Part shown: positions 1 through 11,994 of the stretch, one piece after another
Position numbering within the stretch: the first letter of the stretch is position 1
Layout: each line of letters opens with the position of its first letter
Assembly (NCBI RefSeq): GCF_932526225.1
Contig: NC_064044.1
Span: 873,001-937,000 of the forward strand
Reading direction: 5' to 3'
Origin: Nematostella vectensis
Lineage: Eukaryota; Cnidaria; Anthozoa; Actiniaria; Edwardsiidae
DNA length: 64,000 nucleotides
Program-made: the position numbers and the translations under genes
The notes under the pieces: model-generated
Told to the model about the DNA's origin: nothing
The model's input: only the letters and a program-made list of their open reading frames with translations
The model's database searches: none

Positions 1-418
1 TTTAATCTGTTTATTCTAATAAGAGCAATCTTAGAATAACGGGCCTTTATAGGATTATAAGGTTTGAGTAGACACGAAAGGGATACAAAACACTTGTGCT
101 GTACTATTGATAATTGTGCTATAAACTTTCAAAAGAAATATTAACCATTAAAAGCCAGAGAATATAAAAATATGATCTTTTCGCGGCCAGCCGCCTGCTA
201 TCGTTAAAATATTGCTGCAAAACTCGAAGTTAACGACCGAAAAACTGGATCAGTTAATAAATTGCTAATATTCGTTGTCGCTCAGCCAAGCAACTAATAC
301 AGATAACGAGAAAATGGATTGTCAAAATTAATTATAAAATTTAGTTTACAATCATCTATGTAGCCTATATAAAGAGATCCATTGGAAGCACTCTTCACCA
401 TTTGAACGAAAAGTCAAC
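1..418. other. Upstream region of the first gene
   Basis: AT-rich DNA with no recognisable coding exon. Its right end holds a TATA-like box and the probable transcription start of the secreted-protein gene. Nothing else could be identified. Confidence 0.5.
366..374 (+). promoter_or_regulatory. TATA box of the secreted-protein gene
   Basis: The sequence TATATAAAG lies 45 bases before the ATG at 419. A start site about 25-30 bases downstream would give a 5' UTR of roughly 20 bases, typical of compact genes for abundantly secreted products. Confidence 0.6.
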
Positions 419-3400
419 ATGGTTTCAAGACTTGTTTTGATTGCGCTTGTCCTCGTTAACGCCTTCGTCTTGGCTTTCGCTCAGGGAAGTGGTATGGTAT
501 TCTTTGCTTGCGCACAATTATTCTATTCTGGTCGATCATCCCCCCATTGTCATGATGCTTTATTGATATTCGATTGGAATTATCGAAAAAAACTACCCAC
601 CATACCTCTCCAAGACGCTTTCATTTATCTCTACCCTCACCCTCAATTCCAGCCTTAAATGTAAGAAACGATAAGTTGCAATAAATGTGATCACTCACCC
701 CCCCCCGATCTTTTAGACGATGTCGTATACTGTATACTCCGCCTCAGTCAGTACAAACCACCACCCCTGTTACGCCCACAAATGTAATCCCCCCCACTTA
801 TGTACTCTATGATCATCCACAAATGTAATCCCTCACTAATGTACTCTATGATCACCCACAAATGTAATCCCTCACTAATGTACTCTATGATCACCCACAA
901 ATGTAATCCCTCACTAATGTACTCTATGATCACCCACAAATGTAATCCCTCATTAATGTACTCTATGATCACCCACAAATGTAATCCCCCCACTAATGTA
1001 CTCTATGATCATCCACAAATGTAATCCCCCCACTAATGTACTCTATGATCACCCACAAATGTAATCCCCCCACTAATGTACTCTATGATCATCCACAAAT
1101 GTAATCCCCCCACTAATGTACTCTATGATCACCCACAAATGTAATCCCCCCCACTAATGTACTCTATGATCACCCACAAATGTAATCCCCCCACTAATGT
1201 ACTCTATGATCATCCACAAATGTAATCCCCCCACTAATGTACTCTATGATCACCCACAAATGTAATCCCCCCCACTAATGTACTCTATGATCATCCACAA
1301 ATGTAATCCCCCCACTAATGTACTCTATGATCACCCACAAATGTAATCCCCCCCACTAATGTACTCTATGATCATCCACAAATGTAATCCCCCCCACTAA
1401 TGTACTCTATGATCATCCACAAATGTAATCCCCCCACTAATGTACTCTATGATCACCCACAAATGTAATCCCCCCCACTAATGTACTCTATGATCACCCA
1501 CAAATGTAATCCCCCCACTAATGTACTCTATGATCATCCACAAATGTAATCCCCTCACTAATGTACTCTATGATCATCCACAAATGTAATCCCCCCACTA
1601 ATGTACTCTATGATCACCCACAAATGTAATCCCCCCACTAATGTACTCTATGATCATCCACAAATGTAATCCCCCCACTAATGTAATCTATGATCATCCA
1701 CAAATGTAATCCCCCCACTAATGTACTCTATGATCACCCACAAATGTAATCCCTCACTAATGTACTCTATGATCACCCACAAATGTAATCCCCCCACTAA
1801 TGTACTCTATGATCACCCACAAATGTAATCCCCACACTAATGTACTCTATGAGTACCCACAAATGTAATCCCCCCACTAATGTACTCTATGATCACCCAC
1901 AAATGTAATCCCCCCACTAATGTACTCTATGATCACCCACAAATGTAATCCCCACACTAATGTACTCTATGAGTACCCACAAATGTAATCCCCCCCACTA
2001 ATGTACTCTATGATCATCCACAAATGTAATCCCCCCACTAATGTACTCTATGATCACCCACAAATGTAATCCCCCCACTAATGTACTCTATGATCACCCA
2101 CAAATGTAATCCCCCCACTAATGTACTCTATGATCATCCACAAATGTAATCCCCCACTAATGTACTCTATGATCATCCACAAATGTAATCCTCCCCACTA
2201 ATGTACTCTATGATCACCCACAAATGTAATCCCCTCACTAATGTACTCTATGATCATCCACAAATGTAATCCCCCCACTAATGTAATCTATGATCATCCA
2301 CAAATGTAATCCTCCCCACTAATGTACTCTATGATCATCCACAAATGTAATCCCCCCACTAATGTACTCTATGATCATCCACAAATGTAATCCCCCCACT
2401 AATGTACTCTATGATCACCCACAAATGTAATCCCCCCACTAATGTACTCTATGATCACCCACAAATGTAATCCCCCCACTAATGTACTCTATGATCACCC
2501 ACAAATGTAATCCCCCCACTAATGTACTCTATGATCACCCACAAATGTAATCCCCACACTAATGTACTCTATGATCATCCACAAATGTAATCCTCCCCAC
2601 TAATGTACTCTATGATCACCCACAAATGTAATCCCCCCACTAATGTACTCTATGATCACCCACAAATGTAATCCCCCACTAATGTACTCTATGATCATCC
2701 ACAAATGTAATCCTCCCCACTAATGTACTCTATGATCACCCACAAATGTAATCCCCCCACTAATGTACTCTATGATCATCCACAAATGTAATCCCCCCAC
2801 TAATGTAATCTATGATCATCCACAAATGTAATCCTCCCCACTAATGTACTCTATGATCATCCACAAATGTAATCCCCCCACTAATGTACTCTATGATCAT
2901 CCACAAATGTAATCCCCCCACTAATGTACTCTATGATCACCCACAAATGTAATCCCCCCACTAATGTACTCTATGATCACCCACAAATGTAATCCCCCCA
3001 CTAATGTACTCTATGATCACCCACAAATGTAATCCCCCCACTAATGTACTCTATGATCACCCACAAATGTAATCCCCACACTAATGTACTCTATGAGTAC
3101 CCACAAATGTAATCCCCCCCACTAATGTACTCTATGATCATCCACAAATGTAATCCCCCCACTAATGTACTCTATGATCACCCACAAATGTAATCCCCCC
3201 ACTAATGTACTCTATGATCACCCACAAATGTAATCCCCCCACTAATGTACTCTATGATCATCCACAAATGTAATCCCCCACTAATGTACTCTATGATCAT
3301 CCACAAATGTAATCCTCCCCACTAATGTACTCTATGATCACCCACAAATGTAATCCCCTCACTAATGTACTCTATGATCATCCACAAATGTAATCCCCTC

Positions 3401-6400
3401 ACTAATGTACTCTATGATCACCCACAAATGTAATCCTCCCCACTAATGTACTCTATGATCACCCACAAATGTAATCCCCTCACTAATGTACTCTATGATC
3501 ATCCACAAATGTAATCCCCTCACTAATGTACTCTATGATCATCCACAAATGTAATCCCCCCACTAATGTACTCTATGATCACCCACAAATGTAATCCCCC
3601 CACTAATGTACTCTATGATCACCCACAAATGTAATCCCCCCACTAATGTACTCTATGATCACCCACAAATGTAATCCTCCCCACTAATGTACTCTATGAT
3701 CACCCACAAATGTAATCCCCTCACTAATGTACTCTATGATCACCCACAAATGTAATCCCCTCACTAATGTACTCTATGATCACCCACAAATGTAATCCCT
3801 CACTAATGTACTCTATGATCACCCACAAATGTAATCCCTCACTAATGTACTCTATGATCATCCACAAATGTAATCCCCCCACTAATGTACTCTATGATCA
3901 TCCACAAATGTAATCCCCCCACTAATGTACTCTATGATCATCCACAAATGTAATCCCCTCACTAATGTACTCTATGATCACCCACAAATGTAATCCCCTC
4001 ACTAATGTACTCTATGATCACCCACAAATGTAATCCCTCACTAATGTACTCTATGATCACCCACAAATGTAATCCCCCCACTAATGTACTCTATGATCAT
4101 CCACAAATGTAATCCCCCCACTAATGTACTCTATGATCACCCACAAATGTAATCCCCCCACTAATGTACTCTATGATCACCCACAAATGTAATCCCCCCA
4201 CTAATGTACTCTATGATCACCCACAAATGTAATCCCCCCACTAATGTACTCTATGATCACCCACAAATGTAATCCCCACACTAATGTACTCTATGATCAT
4301 CCACAAATGTAATCCTCCCCACTAATGTACTCTATGATCACCCACAAATGTAATCCCCCCACTAATGTACTCTATGATCACCCACAAATGTAATCCCCCA
4401 CTAATGTACTCTATGATCATCCACAAATGTAATCCTCCCCACTAATGTACTCTATGATCACCCACAAATGTAATCCCCCCACTAATGTACTCTATGATCA
4501 TCCACAAATGTAATCCCCCCACTAATGTAATCTATGATCATCCACAAATGTAATCCTCCCCACTAATGTACTCTATGATCATCCACAAATGTAATCCCCC
4601 CACTAATGTACTCTATGATCATCCACAAATGTAATCCCCCCACTAATGTACTCTATGATCACCCACAAATGTAATCCCCCCACTAATGTACTCTATGATC
4701 ACCCACAAATGTAATCCCCCCACTAATGTACTCTATGATCACCCACAAATGTAATCCCCCCACTAATGTACTCTATGATCACCCACAAATGTAATCCCCA
4801 CACTAATGTACTCTATGAGTACCCACAAATGTAATCCCCCCCACTAATGTACTCTATGATCATCCACAAATGTAATCCCCCCACTAATGTACTCTATGAT
4901 CACCCACAAATGTAATCCCCCCACTAATGTACTCTATGATCACCCACAAATGTAATCCCCCCACTAATGTACTCTATGATCATCCACAAATGTAATCCCC
5001 CACTAATGTACTCTATGATCATCCACAAATGTAATCCTCCCCACTAATGTACTCTATGATCACCCACAAATGTAATCCCCTCACTAATGTACTCTATGAT
5101 CATCCACAAATGTAATCCCCTCACTAATGTACTCTATGATCACCCACAAATGTAATCCTCCCCACTAATGTACTCTATGATCACCCACAAATGTAATCCC
5201 CTCACTAATGTACTCTATGATCATCCACAAATGTAATCCCCTCACTAATGTACTCTATGATCATCCACAAATGTAATCCCCCCACTAATGTACTCTATGA
5301 TCACCCACAAATGTAATCCCCCCACTAATGTACTCTATGATCACCCACAAATGTAATCCCCCCACTAATGTACTCTATGATCACCCACAAATGTAATCCT
5401 CCCCACTAATGTACTCTATGATCACCCACAAATGTAATCCCCTCACTAATGTACTCTATGATCACCCACAAATGTAATCCCCTCACTAATGTACTCTATG
5501 ATCACCCACAAATGTAATCCCTCACTAATGTACTCTATGATCACCCACAAATGTAATCCCTCACTAATGTACTCTATGATCATCCACAAATGTAATCCCC
5601 CCACTAATGTACTCTATGATCATCCACAAATGTAATCCCCCCACTAATGTACTCTATGATCATCCACAAATGTAATCCCCTCACTAATGTACTCTATGAT
5701 CACCCACAAATGTAATCCCCTCACTAATGTACTCTATGATCACCCACAAATGTAATCCCTCACTAATGTACTCTATGATCACCCACAAATGTAATCCCCC
5801 CACTAATGTACTCTATGATCATCCACAAATGTAATCCCCCCACTAATGTACTCTATGATCATCCACAAATGTAATCCCCTCACTAATGTACTCTATGATC
5901 ATCCACAAATGTAATCCCCCCCACTAATGTACTCTATGATCATCCACAAATGTAATCCCCCCACTAATGTACTCTATGATCACCCACAAATGTAATCCCC
6001 CCACTAATGTACTCTATGATCATCCACAAATGTAATCCCCCCACTAATGTACTCTATGATCACCCACAAATGTAATCCCCCCCACTAATGTACTCTATGA
6101 TCACCCACAAATGTAATCCCCCCACTAATGTACTCTATGATCACCCACAAATGTAATCCTCCCCACTAATGTACTCTATGATCACCCACAAATGTAATCC
6201 CCTCACTAATGTACTCTATGATCATCCACAAATGTAATCCCCTCACTAATGTACTCTATGATCACCCACAAATGTAATCCTCCCCACTAATGTACTCTAT
6301 GATCACCCACAAATGTAATCCCCTCACTAATGTACTCTATGATCATCCACAAATGTAATCCCCTCACTAATGTACTCTATGATCATCCACAAATGTAATC

Positions 6401-6784
6401 CCCCCACTTTGTTAACAACGATTCAAGCAAAAATTTATATTCTGTGCTATAGAAAACGGTCCAGGCATTAATTTAAGGAAGCTATACCATCTCGGTTGCT
6501 GGAAGGACCATGACGCGCCCAACCGCGCACTCCCAGACCTTTTCCACAACCACCGCTCGCAAATAGTTTGGAGCAAATGGCCAGACATGACTTACGTCAT
6601 CCAGGCGTGCGCACAACATGCGAAAGATAAAGGCTACACAGTGTTCGGCGTCCAGTTCTACGGAGAATGCTGGGGGGACAAGGTGGATCCTTATTGGAAT
6701 TACAAAAAGTATGGACCAGCAAAGAACTGCGTTAACGGCGTGGGAGAACACTGGTCGAACAACGTCTACAGTTTCAAACTGTAA
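419..6784 (+). CDS. Small secreted protein, cnidarian GCW/VQFYGECW family, two exons
   Basis: Exon 1 is 419-491 and exon 2 is 6453-6784. The donor GTATGG follows 491 and the acceptor ...CTATAG precedes 6453. The phase-1 break joins cleanly to give 134 residues. Residues 1-21 are a signal peptide (hydrophobic core LVLIALVLV, cleavage near AFA-Q). The mature part carries GCWKDHD, then ALPDLF, then FGVQFYGECWG, a YGPAKNC segment, and ends VYSFKL. This order, with paired cysteines, resembles small extracellular proteins I associate with anemones and corals (WSC-like in feel); the biochemical function is unknown to me. The product should be secreted. A TATA box precedes it and a poly(A) signal AATAAA lies at 7085-7090. 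The intron of nearly 6 kb is almost wholly minisatellite, out of proportion to a 400-base coding sequence. Splice sites were chosen by phase and consensus, not by transcript. Confidence 0.75.
775..6408. repeat. 5.6 kb minisatellite, unit about 39 bp, inside intron 1
   Basis: About 140 tandem copies of a unit containing ATGTACTCTATGATCA, then CCACAAATGTAATCC and a variable C-run (CCCTC, CCCCCC, CTCCCC). Variants include CACACT, a GAGTAC replacement for GATCAC, and ATGTAATCTATG. Variant order shows a higher-order tandem duplication: about 2400-4138 is repeated at about 4122-5860 with a constant offset of 1722 bp (GAGTAC variants at 3095 and 4817). Short ORFs through it are by-products of the repeat. 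Confidence 0.97.
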
Positions 6785-7084
6785 GGTGAAGTTCATGTAC
6801 CCTTTTCTTGTGGAAAAAATTAAGTCACATGACAGGTACACATCATGTGGTGGCGTGGCACCCCCGTCTCCCCCTTCGAAAAGAAATATCCTAATTCCGT
6901 CCCCTGGTATGATGAGTGACCCTCTGATAATCATAATTGGTCTATCCGGGGGATATCGTTGCCGGACTCTAATGCAGTTTCAGGATTTCAGGCCTATGAG
7001 CTGCCAATATACTAGATACAATCTGAAAAGTTGTTTTCTCGATTTGTTTATATCCGCTTAATGTGACAGGGGTACCCCGCTGAT

Positions 7085-7090
7085 AATAAA
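7085..7090 (+). terminator. Candidate poly(A) signal of the secreted-protein gene
   Basis: AATAAA lies 301 bases after the stop codon ending at 6784, the first canonical hexamer on this strand. Confidence 0.45.
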
Positions 7091-7547
7091 TTATTTTTAG
7101 ACCAGCCGCCATCCGGTCAGGGTGTTACACCCCCTAAAAATATGTTTACACTTTTGTAAACAGCACTTTTTAATCCCAAAACAAGCCTTTTTCGGTTTAC
7201 CTGGTTTCTCGCCCCGTTACGCTAACCTCGACCACCAGGATTCCCGAGGATGGTGAGATCACAGGCCCTAGGACAGTACAATAAGGAAGGGACAATATGT
7301 TGAGTACTTATTATCGGAATGGGAGACATTTTATTAACAAGATGATGTATCATATTATTTTCAGACGGAGACTGGCTACCTGACAGGCTTACAATGACCA
7401 GGAAGTCCACGCTATTAAAGTAACACAAATGGGCAAGGAATGGTGATATAAAAACAACGATAACCATGTATTCAAAATCCAATTAAAAAGAGCATTTCAA
7501 ACAAGCCCGTCGTTATTAATCTCATTAGAGAGTTTCTCTCAGAGAGT

Positions 7548-7625
7548 GGGACGGGCCATTAGAAAAGTGAAGGGAGGGGTGGGTAAGGAACAAAAAAAAA
7601 TTATACACGATGAAAAACCTGAGAA
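7548..7625 (+). repeat. Dispersed repeat, inverted partner at 12950-13030
   Basis: The stretch with CCATTAGAAAAGTGAAGGGA followed by GGGGTGGGTAAGGAAC and an A-run reappears in reverse complement near 12950-13030. Similarity continues into ACACGNTGAAAANCCTG. The two copies face each other across about 5.4 kb. Confidence 0.7.
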
Positions 7626-8081
7626 AAAATGCATGCAGCTCAAACTATATAGAAAAAAATGCATACAACGATTAAAAAAATCATGACCGTCTTGGAGACA
7701 AAAAAAAAATACATGCACGACTGAAACCGCAGCAGTCTACTGTAAAATGTCTAAGTTCCTTTGGTCGCTTGTAAGCTTTCTCGTTCTTTTCTCTTGCTCT
7801 CAACAAGAACCAGTTCACTTTTTGTAATCATTCTTTAATCAAAGTAAATTCTAAGATCCAATGATCAGGATTTCTGCCCTCTTAAAAGAGGTTATCGTTA
7901 CTGCGAGAACTACATGAAGGACTGCAAAATGCGGGCGGTCGCGGTCGATAATCAGGGGTAATAACACATCGCCTAAATTGTAATGATGCCAGTTTGCTAG
8001 CGGACATCCGCTTCAAATTATCAGTCATCCTTTGAGAAACTTGAAAGAGACACACTGCTTTTACAATTTTGAAATGTTTTC

Positions 8082-8106
8082 GGGTGGGTGGGTGGGTGGG
8101 TGGGTG
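8082..8106 (+). repeat. (GGGT)n microsatellite with G-quadruplex potential
   Basis: Six consecutive GGGT units on the plus strand. Runs of three G spaced by single T are a strong intramolecular G-quadruplex pattern. Confidence 0.9.
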
Positions 8107-8778
8107 GCCAAGACACACGTGTAACTTAACAATTCTGGTGAAAGATAAATCAAACTAATTATTTGTAAATTCATAAACATTACTGTATACTACATTATAA
8201 ATCTATGTACCGGATTAGGTCTACAAAATTGAAGGCATCTACAAAACAACGCTTAAAGCGCTCAGTATGTACACGAGGCAGAATGTAGTTATGTCCTTTA
8301 GCTCTCAGACACCTACATTTGTATACGTTTGTTAAGAATATTTTTTGGATTTGCATGCTCCACCACTGTTTAGAATTTTATTCCCATTTGTTCCTGTTAA
8401 ATTATAATAAACAGTATGGGTAAATCCAACTGTTATATTCTGAAAGGATCGGTAAATCCAACTTATATAAAATTTCATCTGTATTTGTGCTACAAACTGA
8501 TCATATCAGTAAAATATTAAAGCTGACAAGTGCGCTCCCGCCCCCCCTTCAGAGGACCTTTTTTCGTAACCCCTCTCAATATCTTCCCTCTCCTCACGTG
8601 TATTTAATGAACACTCCCTTACGTTGTTTTATGACTTCTTCGGTATGTATTGGTGATGTATTATCGCTTTTATGGTTGTAAAATTTTCATTACATTAAAA
8701 GGAATTTACGGGTGATGCAGGGTAATCTTGGGATTTGTTTTCGGAGATATAACTACGTGGCCTTCTCTCACCACACCA

Positions 8779-9246
8779 ACATCAATAACCTGTGAAGTCA
8801 TAGAACCGCTGGGGCCGCTGGCCCTTGGTAACATCAATAACCTGTGAAGTCATAGAACCGCTGGGGCCGCTGACCCTTGGTAACATCAATAACCTGTGAA
8901 GTCATAGAACCGCTGGGGCCGCTGACCCTTGGTAACATCAATAACATGTAAAGTCATAGAACCGCTGGGGCCGCTGACCCTTGGTAACATCAATAACATG
9001 TAAAGTCATAGAACCGCTGGGGCCGCTGGCCCTTGGTAACATCAATAACATGTAAAGTCATAGAACCGCTGGGGCCGCTGGCCCTTGGTAACATCAATAA
9101 CATGTAAAGTCATAGAACCGCTGGGGCCGCTGGCCCTTGGTAACATCAATAACCTGTGAAGTCATAGAACCGCTGGGGCCGCTGGCCCTTGGTAACATCA
9201 ATAACCTGTGAAGTCATAGAACCGCTGGGGCCGCTGACCCTTGGTA
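8779..9246. repeat. 52-bp minisatellite, nine copies
   Basis: Nine exact-length copies start at 8779, 8831, 8883, 8935, 8987, 9039, 9091, 9143 and 9195. The unit begins ACATCAATAACCTGTGAAGT and includes CCGCTGGGGCCGCTGGCCC. Two subtypes (CCTGTGAAG and CATGTAAAG) are clustered. Confidence 0.97.
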
Positions 9247-10133
9247 ACATCTTCAGTGACAGTTCACACCACACACTGATCGTATACTGCGTGGAGCAGT
9301 CCGTATCTACACACTGACAATCTAAGTATAAAATCACATTTGAAGCGCATTAGAATATGTCCCGCGATGTTAATTTGCCGCCACAAAAAAAAATTGATAG
9401 CTTTGCCTTTGGGTAATTTTGAGGTTAACTGTGCCCAGACTTGGTAGAATTATTATATATGACATAAAGTATTTGTTTAACGTTTAGTTGAGGGCTGAGG
9501 GGGAGGGGGGGGTTGGAGGGGCTAAGGTATTTTAATGGTTTGTTTTGTATATTTATGGGTTCCTTGTTTTCTCACGTCTTTTACTGAGGTACCCTCCCCC
9601 GGGGCATTATGTACATAAGGTCATTAAGGTCTGCGTATATTTTATTTAAAGACGTCTAGACATTTATCTGCTGTTGCTATGTGAATATCACCGATAATCA
9701 GTCATAGAGTTGCTACAAATATTACTCAATGTATTAGCAAGACAGATTGCACATCTATAGAACAGATTGCTATTGGTAATGAATTGCCCTTAGGGAAATT
9801 ATAGCCGCTCCAGCCATTGATTATGATTTTTTATTGTCGATGTTCGGATTATGGTCAATATGGCATTATAGGGCTGACTGAGCATAACTTATTTATCTGC
9901 GTCCCAATCTGTTGAATGTTAGGACAACAAATGGGGTATCCGCGATTAGAGCAACTAATACCTCAAGCAGATTACGGATGAAGCCGAAAAAGGAGATGTG
10001 TTTTTAATGGCTCTACTATTCAAATATTCTATTTGCTGCTCTGTTAACTGAGCAAAGAACATTCCTAAACAGCGGGTATCAGCATAAACAGAATAGCTGA
10101 ATATTTTTCATTCACTGCTGTTGTAGAGAAGAT
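9247..10133. other. AT-rich intergenic DNA
   Basis: No exon or structured repeat was recognised apart from a G-rich patch near 9490-9525 and ordinary AT-rich sequence. Confidence 0.5.
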
Positions 10134-10298
10134 ATGTTTATGAAAGAAATGTGTCGTTTGGATAGCTTTTCCATTAGCAAGGCACAGTTTATGGTTGCAA
10201 TAGTTAAGAGAAGAATTCAAATTGACCCCAACATTTCCGATAACGAGTGCCTGAAACTCATCGATTCCATTGGCATCCAGCAGAGAGCAAGTGAATAA
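10134..10298 (+). CDS. Possible 54-codon small ORF upstream of the Tctex1 gene
   Basis: An uninterrupted ATG-to-TAA frame of 54 codons begins MFMKEMCRLDSF and has a hydrophobic-basic centre (MVAIVKRRIQI). It lies 187 bases before the Tctex1-domain start. It could be a small protein, an upstream ORF on the same transcript, or chance. No family was recognised. Confidence 0.15.
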   Translation: MFMKEMCRLDSFSISKAQFMVAIVKRRIQIDPNISDNECLKLIDSIGIQQRASE

Positions 10299-10485
10299 CC
10301 CAAAACATGCGGAGTTTTATGCGCATAGAACTGTGAGACTCCACAAGGAAAGCGATCCTTGGTACATTCTCCCGGTTTGCATAGCCTCACGCTTACAGCT
10401 GGTAAAAGGCCGGTGTGAGGGCAAGGGTGGAGACGTTATCGCATCGTCGGGCTATTAGGCAGTGACTCGAGGTCTTGACAGAAAC

Positions 10486-11994
10486 ATGAACGGCTATCAT
10501 ACCGCGTCCCCGAAACGACGGGGCAACCAGATCAAGATCGTGCTGCGATCCATAGCACGGCCACGAAAGCCCAACTCTTCTAACGCACGAGAAAGTCAAG
10601 TCATGGTCGACAAAAAGACCAGTTCTCCTATCATCGCATTCGCCTCAGGGCCGGGATTTGAGTCGCGTGAGAAGGAGATTAATTTGCGGGACCTAAATGG
10701 TGTGAACGTCAACGAATTAGACGATTCTTTAAGGGACATTTTAATCGAGAGGCAGCGAAACTCACGAGCGAGTTCAGTCACGACAACCGATGATAATGAT
10801 GATTCAGCGTCGATTGTCTCCGAGTTATCGACTTGTAGCTCGGCTGTGACGATCGGGTTGGAGCCAGTTGACGAGATTGAGTCAAAGTATCCTCCAAGTC
10901 CTGCCACACAACACAAGAGCTTTATGTCAAAAGCTCGAAGAAAATCTCCGAGGCCTCCACCGTCAAGCCCTCGGTATCACGAGCATATTCCGAACTATCC
11001 TTTGTCAAGCCCTCGGTGTCACGAGCACATTCCGAACTATCCTTCGTCAAGCGAAGCAGAAGACGAAGAGAAAAAGAACAGTCTCGGGCGGAAGACGACT
11101 AAGAAAATAACCAACTTATTTTCTTTTAGTTCCAGTTCTTCTTCGAACCAGAATCTTTCGACAATCGATAACTACTCGTGCGAGAAGGCACCGACTCCCG
11201 AAAGAAAGCGAAGGCAATCGTTTTCCCGACGATCACCTTTGAACTTCGGTGGCTTTTTTGGAGGAGGGACAATGAGTAACGCGGGCTCGAATCAAAGTAT
11301 CTCGGAATCTAAACCAGATTTAACCGCTGAGAGCCCCGGAAGTCCTGTTATAACTAGAGAGCCAAAAGGGCCACCGCCCACTCCGCCACCAAAACCAAGT
11401 CGCAAACACTCGCTGGGTACAAGAAAGCCTATCAGCTTACAAGAGTCCAAACAGCGGCGTAACACCGACCCTAGCCTGCCGCCAGGTACAATCCTAGAGG
11501 CTCAGCAGTCAAATAGGATGGAGCTTAAGGTGGACGAGGACCCTAACCAGGACCGCGTGCGCAAGGTCTCGTTCAGTACCCTAGCACCCGTCATCCAAGA
11601 GGTAGACTCGCCCGGGACTCCAGAGCCGGCAACAGTAGAACCTAAAGAGGTATTCTTCAAAGACGACGATATCAAGCTACGGGATTTAATGGAGGATATT
11701 TTGAGAGCGCATATGCTCTCAATGAAGGACTACAAGAAACCAACATGTGACAGAACAGGAAAGAGTATATGCAAAGTGATCAAGACTCTCGTGGAGGCCA
11801 TGAAAGCAGCCGAAGGGATGGAATGTAAAGTTGTTTGTTTGGTGTATATTGCTGCCATTCGGGACAGCGGTGTGTACATGTCGACGCAGGCGCTGTGGGA
11901 TAACGATCAGGATAATTTCGCAGCAGCGAGCTTTAGGAATGACTCAGTTTTCGGATTTGCTACTGTCATGGCGACTCCACTGATGACAGTGTGA
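10486..11994 (+). CDS. Tctex1 domain-containing protein (dynein light chain Tctex family), single exon
   Basis: Encodes 502 residues. I start at the ATG at 10486; the frame extends 8 codons further upstream to a TAG but contains no earlier ATG. Residues about 1-380 are polar, serine- and arginine-rich and probably disordered, with a proline-rich SH3-ligand-like stretch PPPTPPPKPSRKHSLG and several RRxS-type phosphorylation-like sites. The last ~118 residues are a Tctex1 domain: a helix DIKLRDLMEDIL, strand KVVCLVYIA, then the family hallmark ALWDNDQDNFAAASFRNDS and the closing strand VFGFATVMATPL. Family members (DYNLT, TCTEX1D) are homodimeric light chains of cytoplasmic or ciliary dynein, or adaptors for other cargo. 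The long N-terminal extension recalls TCTEX1D4-type proteins, but orthology is not established. AATAAA at 12475-12480 may end the transcript. A non-coding 5' exon cannot be excluded. Confidence 0.8.
   Translation: MNGYHTASPKRRGNQIKIVLRSIARPRKPNSSNARESQVMVDKKTSSPIIAFASGPGFESREKEINLRDLNGVNVNELDDSLRDILIERQRNSRASSVTTTDDNDDSASIVSELSTCSSAVTIGLEPVDEIESKYPPSPATQHKSFMSKARRKSPRPPPSSPRYHEHIPNYPLSSPRCHEHIPNYPSSSEAEDEEKKNSLGRKTTKKITNLFSFSSSSSSNQNLSTIDNYSCEKAPTPERKRRQSFSRRSPLNFGGFFGGGTMSNAGSNQSISESKPDLTAESPGSPVITREPKGPPPTPPPKPSRKHSLGTRKPISLQESKQRRNTDPSLPPGTILEAQQSNRMELKVDEDPNQDRVRKVSFSTLAPVIQEVDSPGTPEPATVEPKEVFFKDDDIKLRDLMEDILRAHMLSMKDYKKPTCDRTGKSICKVIKTLVEAMKAAEGMECKVVCLVYIAAIRDSGVYMSTQALWDNDQDNFAAASFRNDSVFGFATVMATPLMTV

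Larger units (their letters stand above)
6785..8778. other. 3' UTR and intergenic DNA
   Basis: Contains the probable 3' UTR with AATAAA at 7085-7090. A-rich DNA at about 7590-7740 has repeated ATGCATG/AAAAAA motifs that look like decayed dispersed repeat. No coding exon is supported; ORFs of 60-90 codons here lack domain-like composition. Confidence 0.5.

Noticed and set aside
775-6408. CRISPR array
   Set aside because: Units are contiguous with no unique spacers, and the context is eukaryotic. The same applies to all other arrays here.
6482-6934. 150-codon minus-strand ORF over exon 2 of the secreted-protein gene
   Set aside because: Antisense shadow of a coding exon whose own splice phases and family motifs fit the plus strand.
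10462-10485. GTG start eight codons before the Tctex1 ATG
   Set aside because: A GTG start would be non-standard in an animal gene; the ATG at 10486 is preferred.
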